Below are positions 1 to 9,844 of a stretch of 64,000 nt of DNA, one piece after another; position 1 is the first letter of the stretch, and every line of letters begins with the position of its first letter. A model generated the notes under the pieces. That model saw nothing but the letters and a program-made list of their open reading frames with translations. It had not been told where the DNA came from and searched no databases. The position numbers and the translations under genes are program-made. This DNA is from Cellvibrionaceae bacterium 1162T.S.0a.05 (GTDB taxonomy: Bacteria; Pseudomonadota; Gammaproteobacteria; Pseudomonadales; Cellvibrionaceae). The DNA lies in contig LANB01000001.1 in assembly GCA_000964245.1 (NCBI GenBank), positions 599,501 through 663,500 of the forward strand. The letters run 5' to 3'.

Positions 1-342
1 TTCCATTGCGGCATCCATGATTGCCAGAGCGTAGCTGTCGTAAGCATAGGCGCGCGGCGTGCTGCGGAATATTTGACGGCTGAATTGATCGAGAACCAGG
101 ATTGCACTCAAGGCGGCGCGTGCACTCGGAAACGCCGAAGCTCGATGCTGTGCCAATAGAGGAAAAAGATAGCCAAATTGTTTTTTTAAATACAAGTCTT
201 GCGCTTCGTTTTGACTGAACCAGACCCGCCCCTGCGGTTGCAAACTATCGGGCTTGTCGACACACTCGCCAAACCAGAAACGGTAAATCTCTTCTTCCGG
301 AAATGCCTGTTTGTGGGGCTTGTTGTCCTCTTCTGAACTCAA
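1..342 (-). CDS. DUF924 family protein (partial, runs off left edge)
   Basis: The reverse strand is open from a TTG codon at 342 to the window edge (114 codons). The translation carries the DUF924 pattern: an early IYRFWFGE block, a VWFSQNE block, then ILVLDQFSRQIFRSTPRAYA, which corresponds to the family's LDQF-R-IFRGTPRAFA signature. DUF924 proteins are soluble, all-helical and biochemically poorly characterised. The C-terminal half lies outside the window. The start is uncertain: an AGAGG sits about 13 nt upstream of TTG, and no ATG is seen in frame nearby. It is divergent from the acyltransferase gene at 643. The family call is firm; the function is unknown. Confidence 0.8.
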   Translation of the reverse strand, partial: MSSEEDNKPHKQAFPEEEIYRFWFGECVDKPDSLQPQGRVWFSQNEAQDLYLKKQFGYLFPLLAQHRASAFPSARAALSAILVLDQFSRQIFRSTPRAYAYDSYALAIMDAAME

Positions 343-642
343 TTCCTGATTACCTCTAAAACACCCAGTCTTCGTCAATTAAACGCTTTCACAGCGTGTT
401 TTCGCTGTGATAAAAAGTTGATAGTTTTCTGTTGTGGACCTGTACCTTATGGACGTACACTGAACAGCACGCTGTGAACCGGAACCGCCCAATAAGGCTA
501 AATTTCATTCAGATTCTAGCCTGGCGCCAGTCATCCAATGTTCACACGGGTTTCACACAAGCTTAAAAATTGCTGCGTAGATTTGCCTGAATAGCCAAAG
601 GAAAGTCCTTTATAAAAACAGGCAACGGCCCGGAGGCCGAAT
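343..642. promoter_or_regulatory. divergent intergenic region with repeated CACAGCG half-sites
   Basis: This 300-bp gap separates two divergent genes, so promoters for both should lie here. TTCACAGCGTG (388-398) is followed by its near-immediate inverted partner CGCTGTGA (403-410), forming a 7-bp hairpin with a TGTTTT loop. A second full inverted copy, CACGCTGTGAA, lies at 468-478. Such spaced dyads suit an operator or a looping site. No confident -10/-35 pair was found. Confidence 0.35.
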
Positions 643-2367
643 ATGATAAATATCGAGCAGGCAGTTATCGACAAGTTCCCCGGTTTCGCGAATAAACCCA
701 ATTTAATTCGCAAGCCCACTATATCCTTCTTGAAACGGCTGATCCATCAGAACGAGATCAATAATTTCCTGATTGAGAACCAGGACGCGAAAGGCTTCGA
801 ATTTATCGATAGAGTATTCGAATATTTTAATTTCAGCTACAGCGTACGTGCCCGCGAAAAGGCGAATATCCCCGCCCTTGGTCGAGTTGTGATTTTTGCC
901 AACCACCCAATAGGCTCGCTTGACGGCCTTGCAATATTGCGTCTGGTCAGCGAAGTGCGAGCCGATGTCAAAATCGTCGCCAACGACATGTTGTCAAATT
1001 TCAAAGCGCTCGAAAACCTCATTATCCCCTTGGACAATATGACCGGTGGCAACCCACGACGCAGCGTGAAACGTATTCTCGAAGCACTTGAGAATGAAGA
1101 AGCTATTATTGTATTCCCTGCGGGCGAAGTCTCGCGCGCAAGACCCTTGGGTGTGCGCGATACCGAATGGCGCCCGGGCTTTTTGCATTTTGCGCGCCGA
1201 GCCGGGGCTCCGCTCCTGCCGATACATATAGGCGCAAAAAACTCCCTGCTTTTTTACAGCGCTTCCATGTTATTTAAACCCTTGGGAACGGCGCTGCTCG
1301 CGCATGAAATGTTCAACAAGCGCTCAGGCACCATAAAGTTTCGCATAGGCGAAACCATTCCAGCCAATAGCCTCGACTCCAACAGCCTGCACGACCGCAC
1401 CCTGGTCAAGCGACTTAAAAAACATTTGTATCGCGTTGGTAAGTACAAACAAAATTTTTTCGAAACCGAACGCACCATCGCTCACCCGGAAGACCGTAAA
1501 GCCCTGCAAAATGAATTGCGCGCTGCCGAGTTAATTGGCGAAACCCGTGATGGCAATCGTATTTATGTTTTCGACTATCACGAAGACTCGGCTGTCATTC
1601 GCGAAGTGGGCCGTTTGCGTGAACTTGCGTTTAGAAAAGTAGGAGAAGGTACAGGTAAACACCGCGACCTGGATAAATTCGACTGCCACTACCGCCACTT
1701 GATTTTATGGGATCGGGAGAACCTCGAAATCGCCGGCTCTTACCGTTTGGGTATCGGCAAGGATATTCTTGAAAAATTCGGTACCGAAGGTTTTTACACC
1801 TCAACGCTTTACCATTTTCGCCCGGAGTTTACGGCTTACCTGGAACACGCTATTGAACTTGGCCGCAGTTTTGTGAACCCCAAATACTGGGGAAAAGCCA
1901 GCCTCGATTATCTATGGCAAGGTTTGGGGGCGTATTTGAATCAACGCCGGGATGTGCGCTACTTAATTGGCCCCGTTAGCATGAGCGCCGATTACCCTCG
2001 CGAGCTCATGGACCAATTAGTGTATTTTTATCGTCGCTATTTTGCTTGCCCACAAACCCTGGCGACTGCAGTTCACCCATACGAATTGACTGCAGAAAAA
2101 ATTGCCGGATTTGAAAAACTTTTTGGTGATCGCGAGGCCGAAGAGGCCTTTGATTTTATGCAACAAAATTTTATTGCCCAGGGGCACAAGCTCCCGATAC
2201 TCTATAAACAATACACTTCTGTATTTGAACCGGGCGGGTTTCAGTCCATTGTCTTTTCTGTCGACCCCGGCTTTGGGGATTGCCTTGATGGTTTATGTAT
2301 GACCGATTTGCGGCGTGTTAAAACCGCCAAGAAGAAGCGATATTTTGGTGCTGACTACTCAGTATAA
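643..2367 (+). CDS. olsF: bifunctional acyltransferase OlsF (ornithine-lipid synthesis)
   Basis: Two acyltransferase modules are fused in 574 residues. Residues about 75-260 form a PlsC/lysophospholipid acyltransferase domain with a NHPIGSLDG active-site block and FPAGEVSR as the acceptor-site motif. Residues about 325-470 resemble OlsB-type N-acyltransferases (GNAT/autoinducer-synthase-like fold), with FRKVGEGTG, DLDKFD, HLILWD and GSYRLG. In OlsF of Serratia and relatives the C-terminal half N-acylates ornithine and the N-terminal half O-acylates the lyso-ornithine lipid, giving a phosphorus-free membrane lipid. The ATG has a GGAGG about 7 nt upstream. It is monocistronic and its stop lies 15 bp from the convergent smrA stop, with a TTTGAGCTCAAA palindrome in the gap. 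Ornithine as the substrate is inferred from the family. Confidence 0.82.
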   Translation: MINIEQAVIDKFPGFANKPNLIRKPTISFLKRLIHQNEINNFLIENQDAKGFEFIDRVFEYFNFSYSVRAREKANIPALGRVVIFANHPIGSLDGLAILRLVSEVRADVKIVANDMLSNFKALENLIIPLDNMTGGNPRRSVKRILEALENEEAIIVFPAGEVSRARPLGVRDTEWRPGFLHFARRAGAPLLPIHIGAKNSLLFYSASMLFKPLGTALLAHEMFNKRSGTIKFRIGETIPANSLDSNSLHDRTLVKRLKKHLYRVGKYKQNFFETERTIAHPEDRKALQNELRAAELIGETRDGNRIYVFDYHEDSAVIREVGRLRELAFRKVGEGTGKHRDLDKFDCHYRHLILWDRENLEIAGSYRLGIGKDILEKFGTEGFYTSTLYHFRPEFTAYLEHAIELGRSFVNPKYWGKASLDYLWQGLGAYLNQRRDVRYLIGPVSMSADYPRELMDQLVYFYRRYFACPQTLATAVHPYELTAEKIAGFEKLFGDREAEEAFDFMQQNFIAQGHKLPILYKQYTSVFEPGGFQSIVFSVDPGFGDCLDGLCMTDLRRVKTAKKKRYFGADYSV

Positions 2368-2382
2368 CGTTTGAGCTCAAAG

Positions 2383-2958
2383 TCACCTGGGGCGTTTGGT
2401 CGAAAATTTTTCTCGTGTTTCTTCTTTCTGTTTGTCACTTTTCTTGAGCAAAACGTAGGTTGCACCATAACCGCCATGTTGTTTTTTCGCAGTATGAAAT
2501 GCGAGTACCTGGGGTAATTCTGGCAACCAATGCGCGACACAGGATTTCAATTTGGCCGGCGTTTCACGCCCTTCTCCTTTGCCATGCGTAATAAGGGCCG
2601 CACGAACATCATTCTCCTGACAATCAATAATAAACTGGAAAAGTTGTTTGCGCGCTTGCTCCACATTGAGTTTGTGCAGATCCAGACGCGCATCCAGACT
2701 GTATTTTCCCAAACGCAAATTTTTAAATACGCCATGTTGAACACCCGGGCGCTGAAAACTGAGTACCGCAAGCGGGTCAACGAGTTCTGTTGGTTCTGCT
2801 AAAGGATCCTCCTGTTCTTCAGGGTGATCTGCCGCCGCCTGACGACGGGCCGCTTTGCTGACATCACCGCCCTTGTTTTTGGATAGGGTCTGACGCTTTT
2901 CGATTTTTGCCGGCACCACATCGTCACCGAGCATGCTGGAAAAATCATCGTCAGCCAT
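2383..2958 (-). CDS. smrA: Smr-domain protein, SmrA/YdaL type
   Basis: This 191-residue protein has a charged, variable N-terminus followed by RPGVQHGVFKNLRLGKYS, a block characteristic of the YdaL/SmrA branch, and then the Smr domain (about residues 95-180). DLHKLN corresponds to the DLHG motif, ALITHGKGEG to the HGKG motif, and HGGYGATYV to the C-terminal strand. Smr domains outside MutS2 are linked to nicking endonuclease or RNA cleavage activity; the E. coli SmrB homologue cleaves mRNA at collided ribosomes. Note DLHK instead of DLHG. Its ATG overlaps the ppnN stop by one base (TGATG), implying translational coupling. Family assignment is secure; the substrate is not. Confidence 0.82.
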   Translation of the reverse strand: MADDDFSSMLGDDVVPAKIEKRQTLSKNKGGDVSKAARRQAAADHPEEQEDPLAEPTELVDPLAVLSFQRPGVQHGVFKNLRLGKYSLDARLDLHKLNVEQARKQLFQFIIDCQENDVRAALITHGKGEGRETPAKLKSCVAHWLPELPQVLAFHTAKKQHGGYGATYVLLKKSDKQKEETREKFSTKRPR

Positions 2959-4319
2959 CAGACTAGCTCATAGCAAGGTATATATTCACTTGTGGGAATT
3001 TTCATACGTTTTTGAGCAACAAAATTACGCAACAAACCATCAAGTGGTTTCATAATTTTATCGTCACCCGTGATTTTGAAAGGACCATGTTTTTCAACTT
3101 CGCGAATGCCACTTTCACGCACGTTACCATCCACAATACCTGAAAAGGCTTTACGTAAATTTGCTGCGAGTGAACCGGCATCCTGGTCCGTGGACAAATT
3201 CAACGCTGCCATGCTTTCATGCGTCGCCTGAAAAGGAAATTGCAAAACATCAGGAACTTTCATAACCCAATTAAAATAGTAAGCATCCTGGGTAAGGCGT
3301 CGATAGTCCTTCACCTGTTGCATCTGTGATTTCATGTATTGCGCAACTTCAACCGGATCATCAATAATGATCTTGTACCGTTTTTGGGCTTCCTCGCCCA
3401 GAGTGGCGCCTATAAAGTTATGAATTTCTGCAAAATACGCTTCAGCCGATTCCGGGCCAGTAAACACCAGAGGGAAAGGCACATTCTTATTTTCAGCTTG
3501 TAACAGTACGCCGAGAATATACAAAATTTCTTCAGCCGTACCCACGCCCCCAGGAAAAACCACGATGCCATGCCCCAAGCGCACAAACGCTTCCAAACGT
3601 TTTTCAATATCCGGCAAAATCACCAGATTGTTAACGATTGGGTTGGGCGATTCCGCTGCGATAATTCCTGGTTCCGTTAAGCCAATATAACGACCACTGC
3701 GACGTTGCTTCGCGTGCCCAAAGGTTGCCCCTTTCATCGGGCCTTTCATTGCTCCAGGACCACAGCCTGTACAAATATCAAGACCGCGCAGGCCCATTTG
3801 GTAGCCGGTTTCTTTTGAGTAACTGTATTCAACCTCATTGATCGAATGGCCGCCCCAACAAACAATTAAATTGGGGTCTAGCTCAGGCTCCAATAACCCT
3901 GCGTTGCGCACAATATGAAAGACACCATTGGTAATGCCTTCTGTTGTACCAAGATCAAGATCGCGGTTTTCCTTCAGTTCGTTGTTAATGTAAACAATAT
4001 CGCGCAATGCGGCGAAAACATGTTCCTTGATTCCTTTCAGCATCTCACCGTCAACAAAGGCATTGTCAGGTGCATTAATCAGTTCGAGCTTAATTCCACG
4101 CTCTTGCTGAATAATCTTGACTGCAAAGTCCTTGTAGGTATCGAGAACCGCTTTGGTATCGTCCGTTTCCGCCCCTGTGTTTAGCACAGCCAAAGCACAG
4201 CGGCGGAACGTTTCGTAGATTTCGCTTTCGCCCTTATCAATCAGCTTGGCGACTTCGAATTGCGACAGTACGTCGAGTGTATCCTCAGGTGTGATACGTG
4301 TTGAAATCCTACTACTCAC
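2958..4319 (-). CDS. ppnN: pyrimidine/purine nucleotide 5'-monophosphate nucleosidase PpnN (LOG family)
   Basis: This 453-residue protein is collinear with E. coli PpnN (YgdH, 454 aa). It keeps the N-terminal regulatory segment (RGIKLELINAP, AFVDG), the CWGGHSINEVEY block, the Rossmann-like LOG core with CTGCGPGAMKGPMKGA and PGGVGTAEE, and the conserved C-terminal end IPCYE. The PGGxGTxxE motif holds the catalytic glutamate that hydrolyses the N-glycosidic bond of nucleoside monophosphates, releasing base and ribose 5-phosphate. The E. coli enzyme is activated by (p)ppGpp. It is transcribed ahead of smrA with a 1-nt overlap. The family call is secure. Confidence 0.93.
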   Translation of the reverse strand: MSSRISTRITPEDTLDVLSQFEVAKLIDKGESEIYETFRRCALAVLNTGAETDDTKAVLDTYKDFAVKIIQQERGIKLELINAPDNAFVDGEMLKGIKEHVFAALRDIVYINNELKENRDLDLGTTEGITNGVFHIVRNAGLLEPELDPNLIVCWGGHSINEVEYSYSKETGYQMGLRGLDICTGCGPGAMKGPMKGATFGHAKQRRSGRYIGLTEPGIIAAESPNPIVNNLVILPDIEKRLEAFVRLGHGIVVFPGGVGTAEEILYILGVLLQAENKNVPFPLVFTGPESAEAYFAEIHNFIGATLGEEAQKRYKIIIDDPVEVAQYMKSQMQQVKDYRRLTQDAYYFNWVMKVPDVLQFPFQATHESMAALNLSTDQDAGSLAANLRKAFSGIVDGNVRESGIREVEKHGPFKITGDDKIMKPLDGLLRNFVAQKRMKIPTSEYIPCYELV

Positions 4320-4339
4320 TTCAGGTTTCCGTTCTATCC

Positions 4340-6280
4340 TTATTTTCGATTTAATCGATTTTCAATTAATTCACCCACCACAGCTGGGTCGGCAAGGGTT
4401 GACGTATCCCCCAAGTTGTCCAACTCATTCGCGGCAACTTTTCTCAATATGCGTCGCATAATCTTACCGGAGCGTGTTTTTGGTAAGCCAGGTGCCCACT
4501 GGATAAGATCCGGTTTAGCGATGGGACCAATTTCTTTCACACACATAGCGATCAACTCTTTCTTAAGTTCATCACTGCCCTCTTCACCCGCCATCAAGGT
4601 GACATAAGCGTAAATGCCTTGACCTTTAATGTCATGCGGATAACCGACTACCGCAGCTTCAGCCACTTTTTCGTGGAGTACCAGGGCACTTTCAACTTCA
4701 GCGGTGCCCATTCGGTGTCCACTTACATTCAGTACATCATCTACACGGCCGGTAATCCAATAGTAACCGTCTTCGTCCCGGCGAGCGCCGTCCCCGGTAA
4801 AGTAATACCCTTTAAAGGTACTGAAATAGGTTGAGATCAAACGGTCGTGATCACCATAGACCGTGCGAATCTGACTGGGCCACGAAGACTTGATTGCAAG
4901 ACTGCCTTCCGCAGCTCCCTCAAGCTCTTTACCGTCACCGTCGAGAAGTACAGGCTCCACACCGAAAAACGGCAAGGTTGCACTGCCGGGTTTTAGCGCG
5001 GTTGCCCCCGGCAATGGGGTTAACATATGCGCGCCGGTTTCGGTTTGCCACCAGGTGTCGACTATGGGGCAGCGCTCTTCGCCGATCACTTTGTGATACC
5101 ACTCCCAGGCTTCCGGGTTTATCGGTTCTCCCACTGTTCCAAGTACACGCAATTTATCGCGTTTGGTCCCTTTAACAGGTTCATCGCCTTGAGCCATCAA
5201 TGCGCGAATTGCGGTTGGCGCGGTATAGAAAAGACTGACATCGTGTTTATCACAGACTTCCCAACAACGCGCTGCCGTGGGGTAAGTGGGCACACCTTCA
5301 AACATCAAGGTTGTTGCACCGTTCGCCAGCGGCCCATAAACAATATAGGTATGGCCAGTAACCCAACCGACATCTGCTGTACACCAATAAATTTCACCTT
5401 CCTGATAGTCGAAGACATACTTGTGGGTCATCGCAGCTTGCAAAAGGTAGCCACCGGTCGTGTGCAGCACACCCTTGGGTTTACCGGTTGAACCGGAGGT
5501 GTAGAGGATAAACAGAGGGTCTTCGGAGTCCATCGGCTCTGGCGCACAATCAGCGCTTACCGAGGCCGAAGCTTCGTGGTACCAGACATCAATTTTTTCA
5601 TTCCAGGCAATATCACTCCCCGTACGTTTTACCACCAACACGGTGTTCACATTCGGGCAATTTGCCACGGCTTTATCCGTATTGGCTTTCAAGGGGATTT
5701 TGCGTCCACCGCGCACACCTTCATCTGCAGTGATGACAATACGGCAATCAGAATCAAGAATACGATCTTTCAATGCTTCAGGAGAGAAACCGCCGAAAAC
5801 CACAGAGTGCACTGCACCCACACGGGCACAAGCCAGCATGGCGTACGCCGCTTCAACTATCATTGGCATATAGATACAAACACGATCGCCTTTTTTCACA
5901 CCACGTGCTTTTAGTACATTGGCAAAACGGCAAACCTGTTCATGCAATTCTTTAAAGGTGACTTTTTTATCGTCGGCTGGGTCATCTCCCTCCCAGATTA
6001 TCGCAACCTGATCACCGCGTTTTTCAAGATGGCGGTCGATACAATTCGCGCTGACGTTTAGTGTTGCCCCCTTGAACCACGTGGCTTCACCTTTATGAAA
6101 ATCAAACTCGCGGACACTGTCCCACTTACTGTCCCAGGTAAGAAACTCTTCCGCCATACGTGCCCAAAAAACCTCCGGCTGCTCGACTGATTCTTTGTAG
6201 AGCGTTTCGTAAGTCTCTTTGGTTATATGCGCTTTGGCTTTGATGGATTCGGGGACGGGGTAGGATTTTTCAGTGCTCAT
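4340..6280 (-). CDS. acs: acetyl-CoA synthetase
   Basis: This 646-residue adenylate-forming enzyme converts acetate, ATP and CoA to acetyl-CoA through acetyl-AMP. The P-loop-like motif [14 protein letters not shown] lies near residue 265, followed by DTWWQTETG, then [20 protein letters not shown] and the C-terminal [14 protein letters not shown]. The lysine of SGKIMRR is the catalytic residue whose acetylation by Pat-type enzymes inactivates Acs in other bacteria. Length matches the usual 645-655 aa. The ATG is preceded by AGGAGAAAGAC. It lies 20 bp upstream of ppnN on the same strand, though co-transcription is not proven. Confidence 0.96.
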   Translation of the reverse strand: MSTEKSYPVPESIKAKAHITKETYETLYKESVEQPEVFWARMAEEFLTWDSKWDSVREFDFHKGEATWFKGATLNVSANCIDRHLEKRGDQVAIIWEGDDPADDKKVTFKELHEQVCRFANVLKARGVKKGDRVCIYMPMIVEAAYAMLACARVGAVHSVVFGGFSPEALKDRILDSDCRIVITADEGVRGGRKIPLKANTDKAVANCPNVNTVLVVKRTGSDIAWNEKIDVWYHEASASVSADCAPEPMDSEDPLFILYTSGSTGKPKGVLHTTGGYLLQAAMTHKYVFDYQEGEIYWCTADVGWVTGHTYIVYGPLANGATTLMFEGVPTYPTAARCWEVCDKHDVSLFYTAPTAIRALMAQGDEPVKGTKRDKLRVLGTVGEPINPEAWEWYHKVIGEERCPIVDTWWQTETGAHMLTPLPGATALKPGSATLPFFGVEPVLLDGDGKELEGAAEGSLAIKSSWPSQIRTVYGDHDRLISTYFSTFKGYYFTGDGARRDEDGYYWITGRVDDVLNVSGHRMGTAEVESALVLHEKVAEAAVVGYPHDIKGQGIYAYVTLMAGEEGSDELKKELIAMCVKEIGPIAKPDLIQWAPGLPKTRSGKIMRRILRKVAANELDNLGDTSTLADPAVVGELIENRLNRK

Positions 6281-6434
6281 GTCTTTCTCCTATCGTTATT
6301 CTGATCTAAAACGCTATAGTGAATCACTAAACTCACTTTGGCGCATTAAGACTTTAGTTGCGAAAGCGTTGATGAGGAAAACCTGGCGGCGTGGGTGGCC
6401 TTTTTTAGCATCCTTTAGGCTAGCTGCGCCCTGC

Positions 6435-6815
6435 TTAAACCACTTGCACGGGAATCGTATTGGTGCTGCGTTCTATATTGTTATCCGCACCCAGATAGAC
6501 CAGCCGTGGTTTGAAATTTTCGGCTTCCTCTTCCTCCATTTGAGCGTAAGCGGCAATAATGACCCTGTCACCCACTTGCACTTTTCTGGCAGCGGCTCCG
6601 TTCATAGATATGGTACCGGAACCCGCTTCAGCCAGTATTACATAGGTTGAGAAGCGTTCGCCATTGTCCACGTTGTAGATTTCGATTTGCTCAAATTCCC
6701 TGAGCCCGGCTTTTTTAACCAGCTCGGCATCAATGGCACACGAACCGTCATACCACAATTCGGCCTGAGTGACTCTGGCCATATGAAGCTTGCCTTTTAA
6801 CAGGGTGATTTGCAT
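6435..6815 (-). CDS. panD: aspartate 1-decarboxylase (proenzyme)
   Basis: This 126-residue PanD makes beta-alanine from aspartate for pantothenate. The self-cleavage site is visible as Gly24-Ser25 within YDGSCAID; cleavage there turns Ser25 into the catalytic pyruvoyl group. Other conserved parts are the basic N-terminus ending GKLHMARVT, the [10 protein letters not shown] segment, the [13 protein letters not shown] segment and the VIIAAYA strand. The length is typical. panC lies upstream on the same strand, but 145 bp away across a gap with short tandem repeats, so panD may have its own promoter. panB is not in the window. Confidence 0.96.
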   Translation of the reverse strand: MQITLLKGKLHMARVTQAELWYDGSCAIDAELVKKAGLREFEQIEIYNVDNGERFSTYVILAEAGSGTISMNGAAARKVQVGDRVIIAAYAQMEEEEAENFKPRLVYLGADNNIERSTNTIPVQVV

Positions 6816-6820
6816 CGTTA

Positions 6821-6859
6821 CTCTTTAACTCTAATTAACTCTAATTAACTCTATTAACT
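6821..6859. repeat. 10-bp tandem repeat upstream of panD
   Basis: Four consecutive 10-bp units (CTCTTTAACT, CTAATTAACT twice, CTATTAACT) lie just upstream of the panD start on the minus strand. The AT-rich array falls within the panC-panD gap and would be in the panD leader or promoter. No function is claimed. Confidence 0.7.
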
Positions 6860-6960
6860 CAAATAAATCTGAATGACATTAACGCTAACTGTGGTCTTAC
6901 ATACTTGAGCGTAACAGTCTTCGTCTTTTCTGCATTGCGCCTCGTCAACTTCAGCGTCTG

Positions 6961-7809
6961 TTATACGGTGATCGAGACATTATCAATCAGTCTGGCGCCC
7001 TGTGTGTACATGGCACCCAGGATTGTCAGGGCCTTGTCATCGTGTGCCGCAGGTTCCAGCGTTTGACTATGGCATATCTGTACATAATCGGGGCGAAAGC
7101 CCGCTTTTTCAATCTGTTGCCTGGCGCTGGTTTCAAGCCCTGCAAAATCCCTGACTCCGGCTTTGATTTCTGCAGCAATCCAGTTCAACGATGCATTAAG
7201 CTGCTTCACCCTCGGCCGTTCGTCTTCGCGAATAAATCCATTGCGGGAACTCATGGCTAAACCATCTGGCTCGCGAACAATATCGCCCGCAACAATCCGT
7301 ACAGGCATGCAGAGATCCTGCACCATCCGCCGTATTATAGCCAATTGTTGATAGTCCTTAATACCGAAGACGGCGAGATCCGGCTGCACAATATTGAAGA
7401 GTTTGCTGACAACCGTCGTCACGCCCTCGAAGTGTCCAGGCCGGCTCGCGCCACAAAGCACATTCGCCATTGTTGGCACAATGACCCGTGTCTGGGTATC
7501 CATTCCATTGGGGTAGACCTCGGCCTCTTCCGGGCAGAAAAGCATATCGCAGCCCACTGATCGCAGCTTTTGAGCATCTGCTTCGAGTGTACGAGGGTAC
7601 TTATCCCAATCCTCATTGAGCCCAAACTGCAAGCGGTTCACAAAGATGCTGACTACGACAACATCACTAAGACTTTGCGCCTGTTTTACCAGGGCGAGAT
7701 GCGCGGCATGAAGGTTGCCCATTGTCGGTACAAAACCCACTTTTTTGCCCGCTGCCCGCGCCTCATGCAAGGCTTGGCGCACACTGCTGATGTGGTGAAA
7801 GATCTCCAT
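6961..7809 (-). CDS. panC: pantothenate synthetase
   Basis: This 282-residue PanC condenses pantoate with beta-alanine, using ATP and a pantoyl-adenylate intermediate. It has the class I synthetase-like nucleotide motif [10 protein letters not shown], the [10 protein letters not shown] block (the family usually has NPxQF, here NRLQF), the FGIKDYQQL segment and the LAMSSRN motif that plays the KMSKS role. The length is typical of about 280 aa. Its ATG lies two bases after the dnaB stop, so it is probably co-transcribed with dnaB. It is separated from panD by 145 bp. The Pro-to-Arg change in the NPxQF block is read directly from the sequence and may be a lineage feature. Confidence 0.95.
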   Translation of the reverse strand: MEIFHHISSVRQALHEARAAGKKVGFVPTMGNLHAAHLALVKQAQSLSDVVVVSIFVNRLQFGLNEDWDKYPRTLEADAQKLRSVGCDMLFCPEEAEVYPNGMDTQTRVIVPTMANVLCGASRPGHFEGVTTVVSKLFNIVQPDLAVFGIKDYQQLAIIRRMVQDLCMPVRIVAGDIVREPDGLAMSSRNGFIREDERPRVKQLNASLNWIAAEIKAGVRDFAGLETSARQQIEKAGFRPDYVQICHSQTLEPAAHDDKALTILGAMYTQGARLIDNVSITV

Positions 7810-7811
7810 GG

Positions 7812-9200
7812 TTACTCGGCGTAACCGTCAAATTCGAGGTTGTCGAAACGGGTGTATTTACCAACGAAGGCGGCTTTACAGGTGCCGATCTCACCGTTAC
7901 GTTGCTTACCGATAATGATCTCAGCGGTACCCTTTTCCGGGCTCTCTTCGTTGTAGTATTCGTCACGATAGATAAACAGGATCACGTCCGCATCCTGTTC
8001 AATCGCCCCGGATTCACGCAGATCCGAGTTCATGGGGCGCTTGTTGGGGCGCTGTTCTACACCCCGATTGAGCTGCGACAAGGCAATCACCGGGCAGTCA
8101 TATTCCTTTGCCAGCGCTTTTAGCGAGCGCGAAATTTCGGAAATTTCCTGGGTTCGCCCCTCTTTCGAGCCGGCCACGTGCATTAATTGCAGGTAGTCGA
8201 TCATGATTACGCCGGGGTTACCGTGTTCCCGCACAATACGACGGATACGTGCCCTGACCTCATTCGGTGTCAGCCCCGCAGTATCGTCAATAAAGAGCTT
8301 TTTATCCTTGAGTTTACGTGCGGCCACTTCGAGTTTGGGCCAATCGTCTTCAGCCAATTTACCATTACGGATTCGCCCCTGATCAATGCGGCCCATGGAC
8401 GAAAGCATCCGCATGACAAGCGAATCCGCAGGCATTTCGAGGCTGAACACCAGTGCGGGTTTATCCTGAGTCGTGATTGCACTTTCTATAAAATTAAGAG
8501 CCAGCGCAGTCTTACCCATTGAGGGCCGCGCTGCGAGAATAATCAGTTCGCCGTTTTGCCAGCCGGAGGTTTTCTCATCGAGGTTTTTAAGGCCGGTGGA
8601 GACTCCAGTAATGTCCTGATCAGAACGAAAGAGGTGGTCAATTTTGGCAACCGTTTGCTTGAGCAGAACGTTGACATCTTCGAAGCCGCCCTCTTTTGGC
8701 CGCTCTTCAGTAATCTCCAGGACCTTGCGCTCAGCAAACTGCAGCAAGTCATCGGAACCCATGGCACCGGGGTTGAAGGATGCGCGACTGATTTCCGTGG
8801 CAGCCGAGATCAATTGGCGCAGGGTTGCACGCTCTCGCACCAAGCGAGCATAGGCCACCACATTGGCGCTGCCGGGGACGTTGGTTACAAGATCCGTTAG
8901 ATATTGCAAGCCGCCGACGTCATCAAGCTGTTCCAGACGGTCCAACTCGTCAGCAACGGTTACAACATCAATAGGGAGGTCTTTTTCCTGCAGCTCACAC
9001 ATCGCCGCAAAAACATGGCGGTGTGCGCTACGGTAGAAATCTTCTGTGGAGAGTTGTTCGAGAACCGCGTCAAAGTGACTGGTATCTTGTAGCAAGCCAC
9101 CGAGCACACTTTGCTCAGCTTCCAGCGAGTGCGGCAAAACCGGTGCTTCGCGCGGAGCCTCATCGCTTGGGGGGAAATACTGGGGTTCGACTTCAGACAT
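7812..9200 (-). CDS. dnaB: replicative DNA helicase DnaB
   Basis: This 462-residue hexameric helicase unwinds DNA at the replication fork. The N-terminal primase-interacting domain begins near [16 protein letters not shown]. The RecA-like C-terminal domain carries Walker A ARPSMGKT, the FSLEMP block, Walker [11 protein letters not shown] and the C-terminal [12 protein letters not shown] and RNGEIG blocks. No intein or insertion is seen, and the length is normal. A terminator-like hairpin (9219-9239 with a T-run) ends only about 12 nt upstream of the ATG, so any dnaB promoter must lie above it or expression depends on readthrough from rplI. Confidence 0.97.
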   Translation of the reverse strand: MSEVEPQYFPPSDEAPREAPVLPHSLEAEQSVLGGLLQDTSHFDAVLEQLSTEDFYRSAHRHVFAAMCELQEKDLPIDVVTVADELDRLEQLDDVGGLQYLTDLVTNVPGSANVVAYARLVRERATLRQLISAATEISRASFNPGAMGSDDLLQFAERKVLEITEERPKEGGFEDVNVLLKQTVAKIDHLFRSDQDITGVSTGLKNLDEKTSGWQNGELIILAARPSMGKTALALNFIESAITTQDKPALVFSLEMPADSLVMRMLSSMGRIDQGRIRNGKLAEDDWPKLEVAARKLKDKKLFIDDTAGLTPNEVRARIRRIVREHGNPGVIMIDYLQLMHVAGSKEGRTQEISEISRSLKALAKEYDCPVIALSQLNRGVEQRPNKRPMNSDLRESGAIEQDADVILFIYRDEYYNEESPEKGTAEIIIGKQRNGEIGTCKAAFVGKYTRFDNLEFDGYAE

Positions 9201-9212
9201 GCCTGGCGCTAC

Positions 9213-9239
9213 AAAAATGGGTGCCCCGGTATTGCACCC
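9213..9239 (-). terminator. rho-independent terminator-like hairpin before dnaB
   Basis: On the minus strand GGGTGC pairs with GCACCC across a 9-nt loop and is followed by an ATTTTTG tract. It lies downstream of rplI and immediately upstream of dnaB. It could end the ribosomal-protein operon or act as an attenuator of dnaB. Confidence 0.6.
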
Positions 9240-9368
9240 AATTTATGGGGGGAATGCAACCATCGATGCGGACTTGTCTTTCCGTCCAGCCTGCCAAGCC
9301 ATTTCGGCCTCACTTCGCAGTGCTGCATCCCCATTTTTTGCTGAATAGCGTTTATCAGTCAGGCTGAG

Positions 9369-9818
9369 TTATTCAGCGACGATGACAACCTTGATCGTTG
9401 CCATTACGTCAACGTGCAATTGAACATCCACTTCAAACTCACCGACTTCACGCAAGGTGCCACCCGGTAATTTGACTTCAGATTTAGCCACTTCTACGCC
9501 CGCAGCGGTGATTGCATCAGCAATGTCACGCACACCCACGGAACCAAAGAGCTTACCTTCGTCGCCCGCATTCGCAGCGATAGTGACAGACCCAAGATCA
9601 GCCAGCAATTTCGCACGGCCATCGGCAGCAGTGCGCTTGTCAGCTGCAGCAGCTTCGAGTTCCGCACGACGCGCTTCAAACTCAGCGATATTGCTTTCAG
9701 TCGCAGCAACGGCCTTGCCTTGTGGCAGTAAGTAGTTGCGGCCAAAACCCGCTTTTACGTCCACGCGGTCACCAACTGTGCCCAACTTACCGACTTTTTC
9801 GAGCAGAATAACTTCCAT
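9369..9818 (-). CDS. rplI: 50S ribosomal protein bL9
   Basis: The start was set at the ATG of [13 protein letters not shown], which gives 149 residues, the same length as E. coli L9. It is preceded by AGAGGG about 8 nt upstream. The open frame extends 10 codons further up but would overlap the neighbouring gene. The protein shows the N-terminal rRNA-binding domain ([13 protein letters not shown]), a long central helix rich in Ala, Glu and Arg, and the C-terminal domain ending in a valine-rich strand. It is the last gene of the rpsF operon. Confidence 0.96.
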   Translation of the reverse strand: MEVILLEKVGKLGTVGDRVDVKAGFGRNYLLPQGKAVAATESNIAEFEARRAELEAAAADKRTAADGRAKLLADLGSVTIAANAGDEGKLFGSVGVRDIADAITAAGVEVAKSEVKLPGGTLREVGEFEVDVQLHVDVMATIKVVIVAE

Positions 9819-9844
9819 CTCGTTTACCCTCTTTTTTGCGGCGC

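Noticed and set aside
5027-5491. 154-codon plus-strand frame inside acs
   Set aside because: Antisense shadow of a highly conserved housekeeping gene.
9209-9334. 41-residue minus-strand frame before dnaB
   Set aside because: It spans the terminator hairpin and has no ribosome-binding site; the sequence looks like an intergenic repeat.
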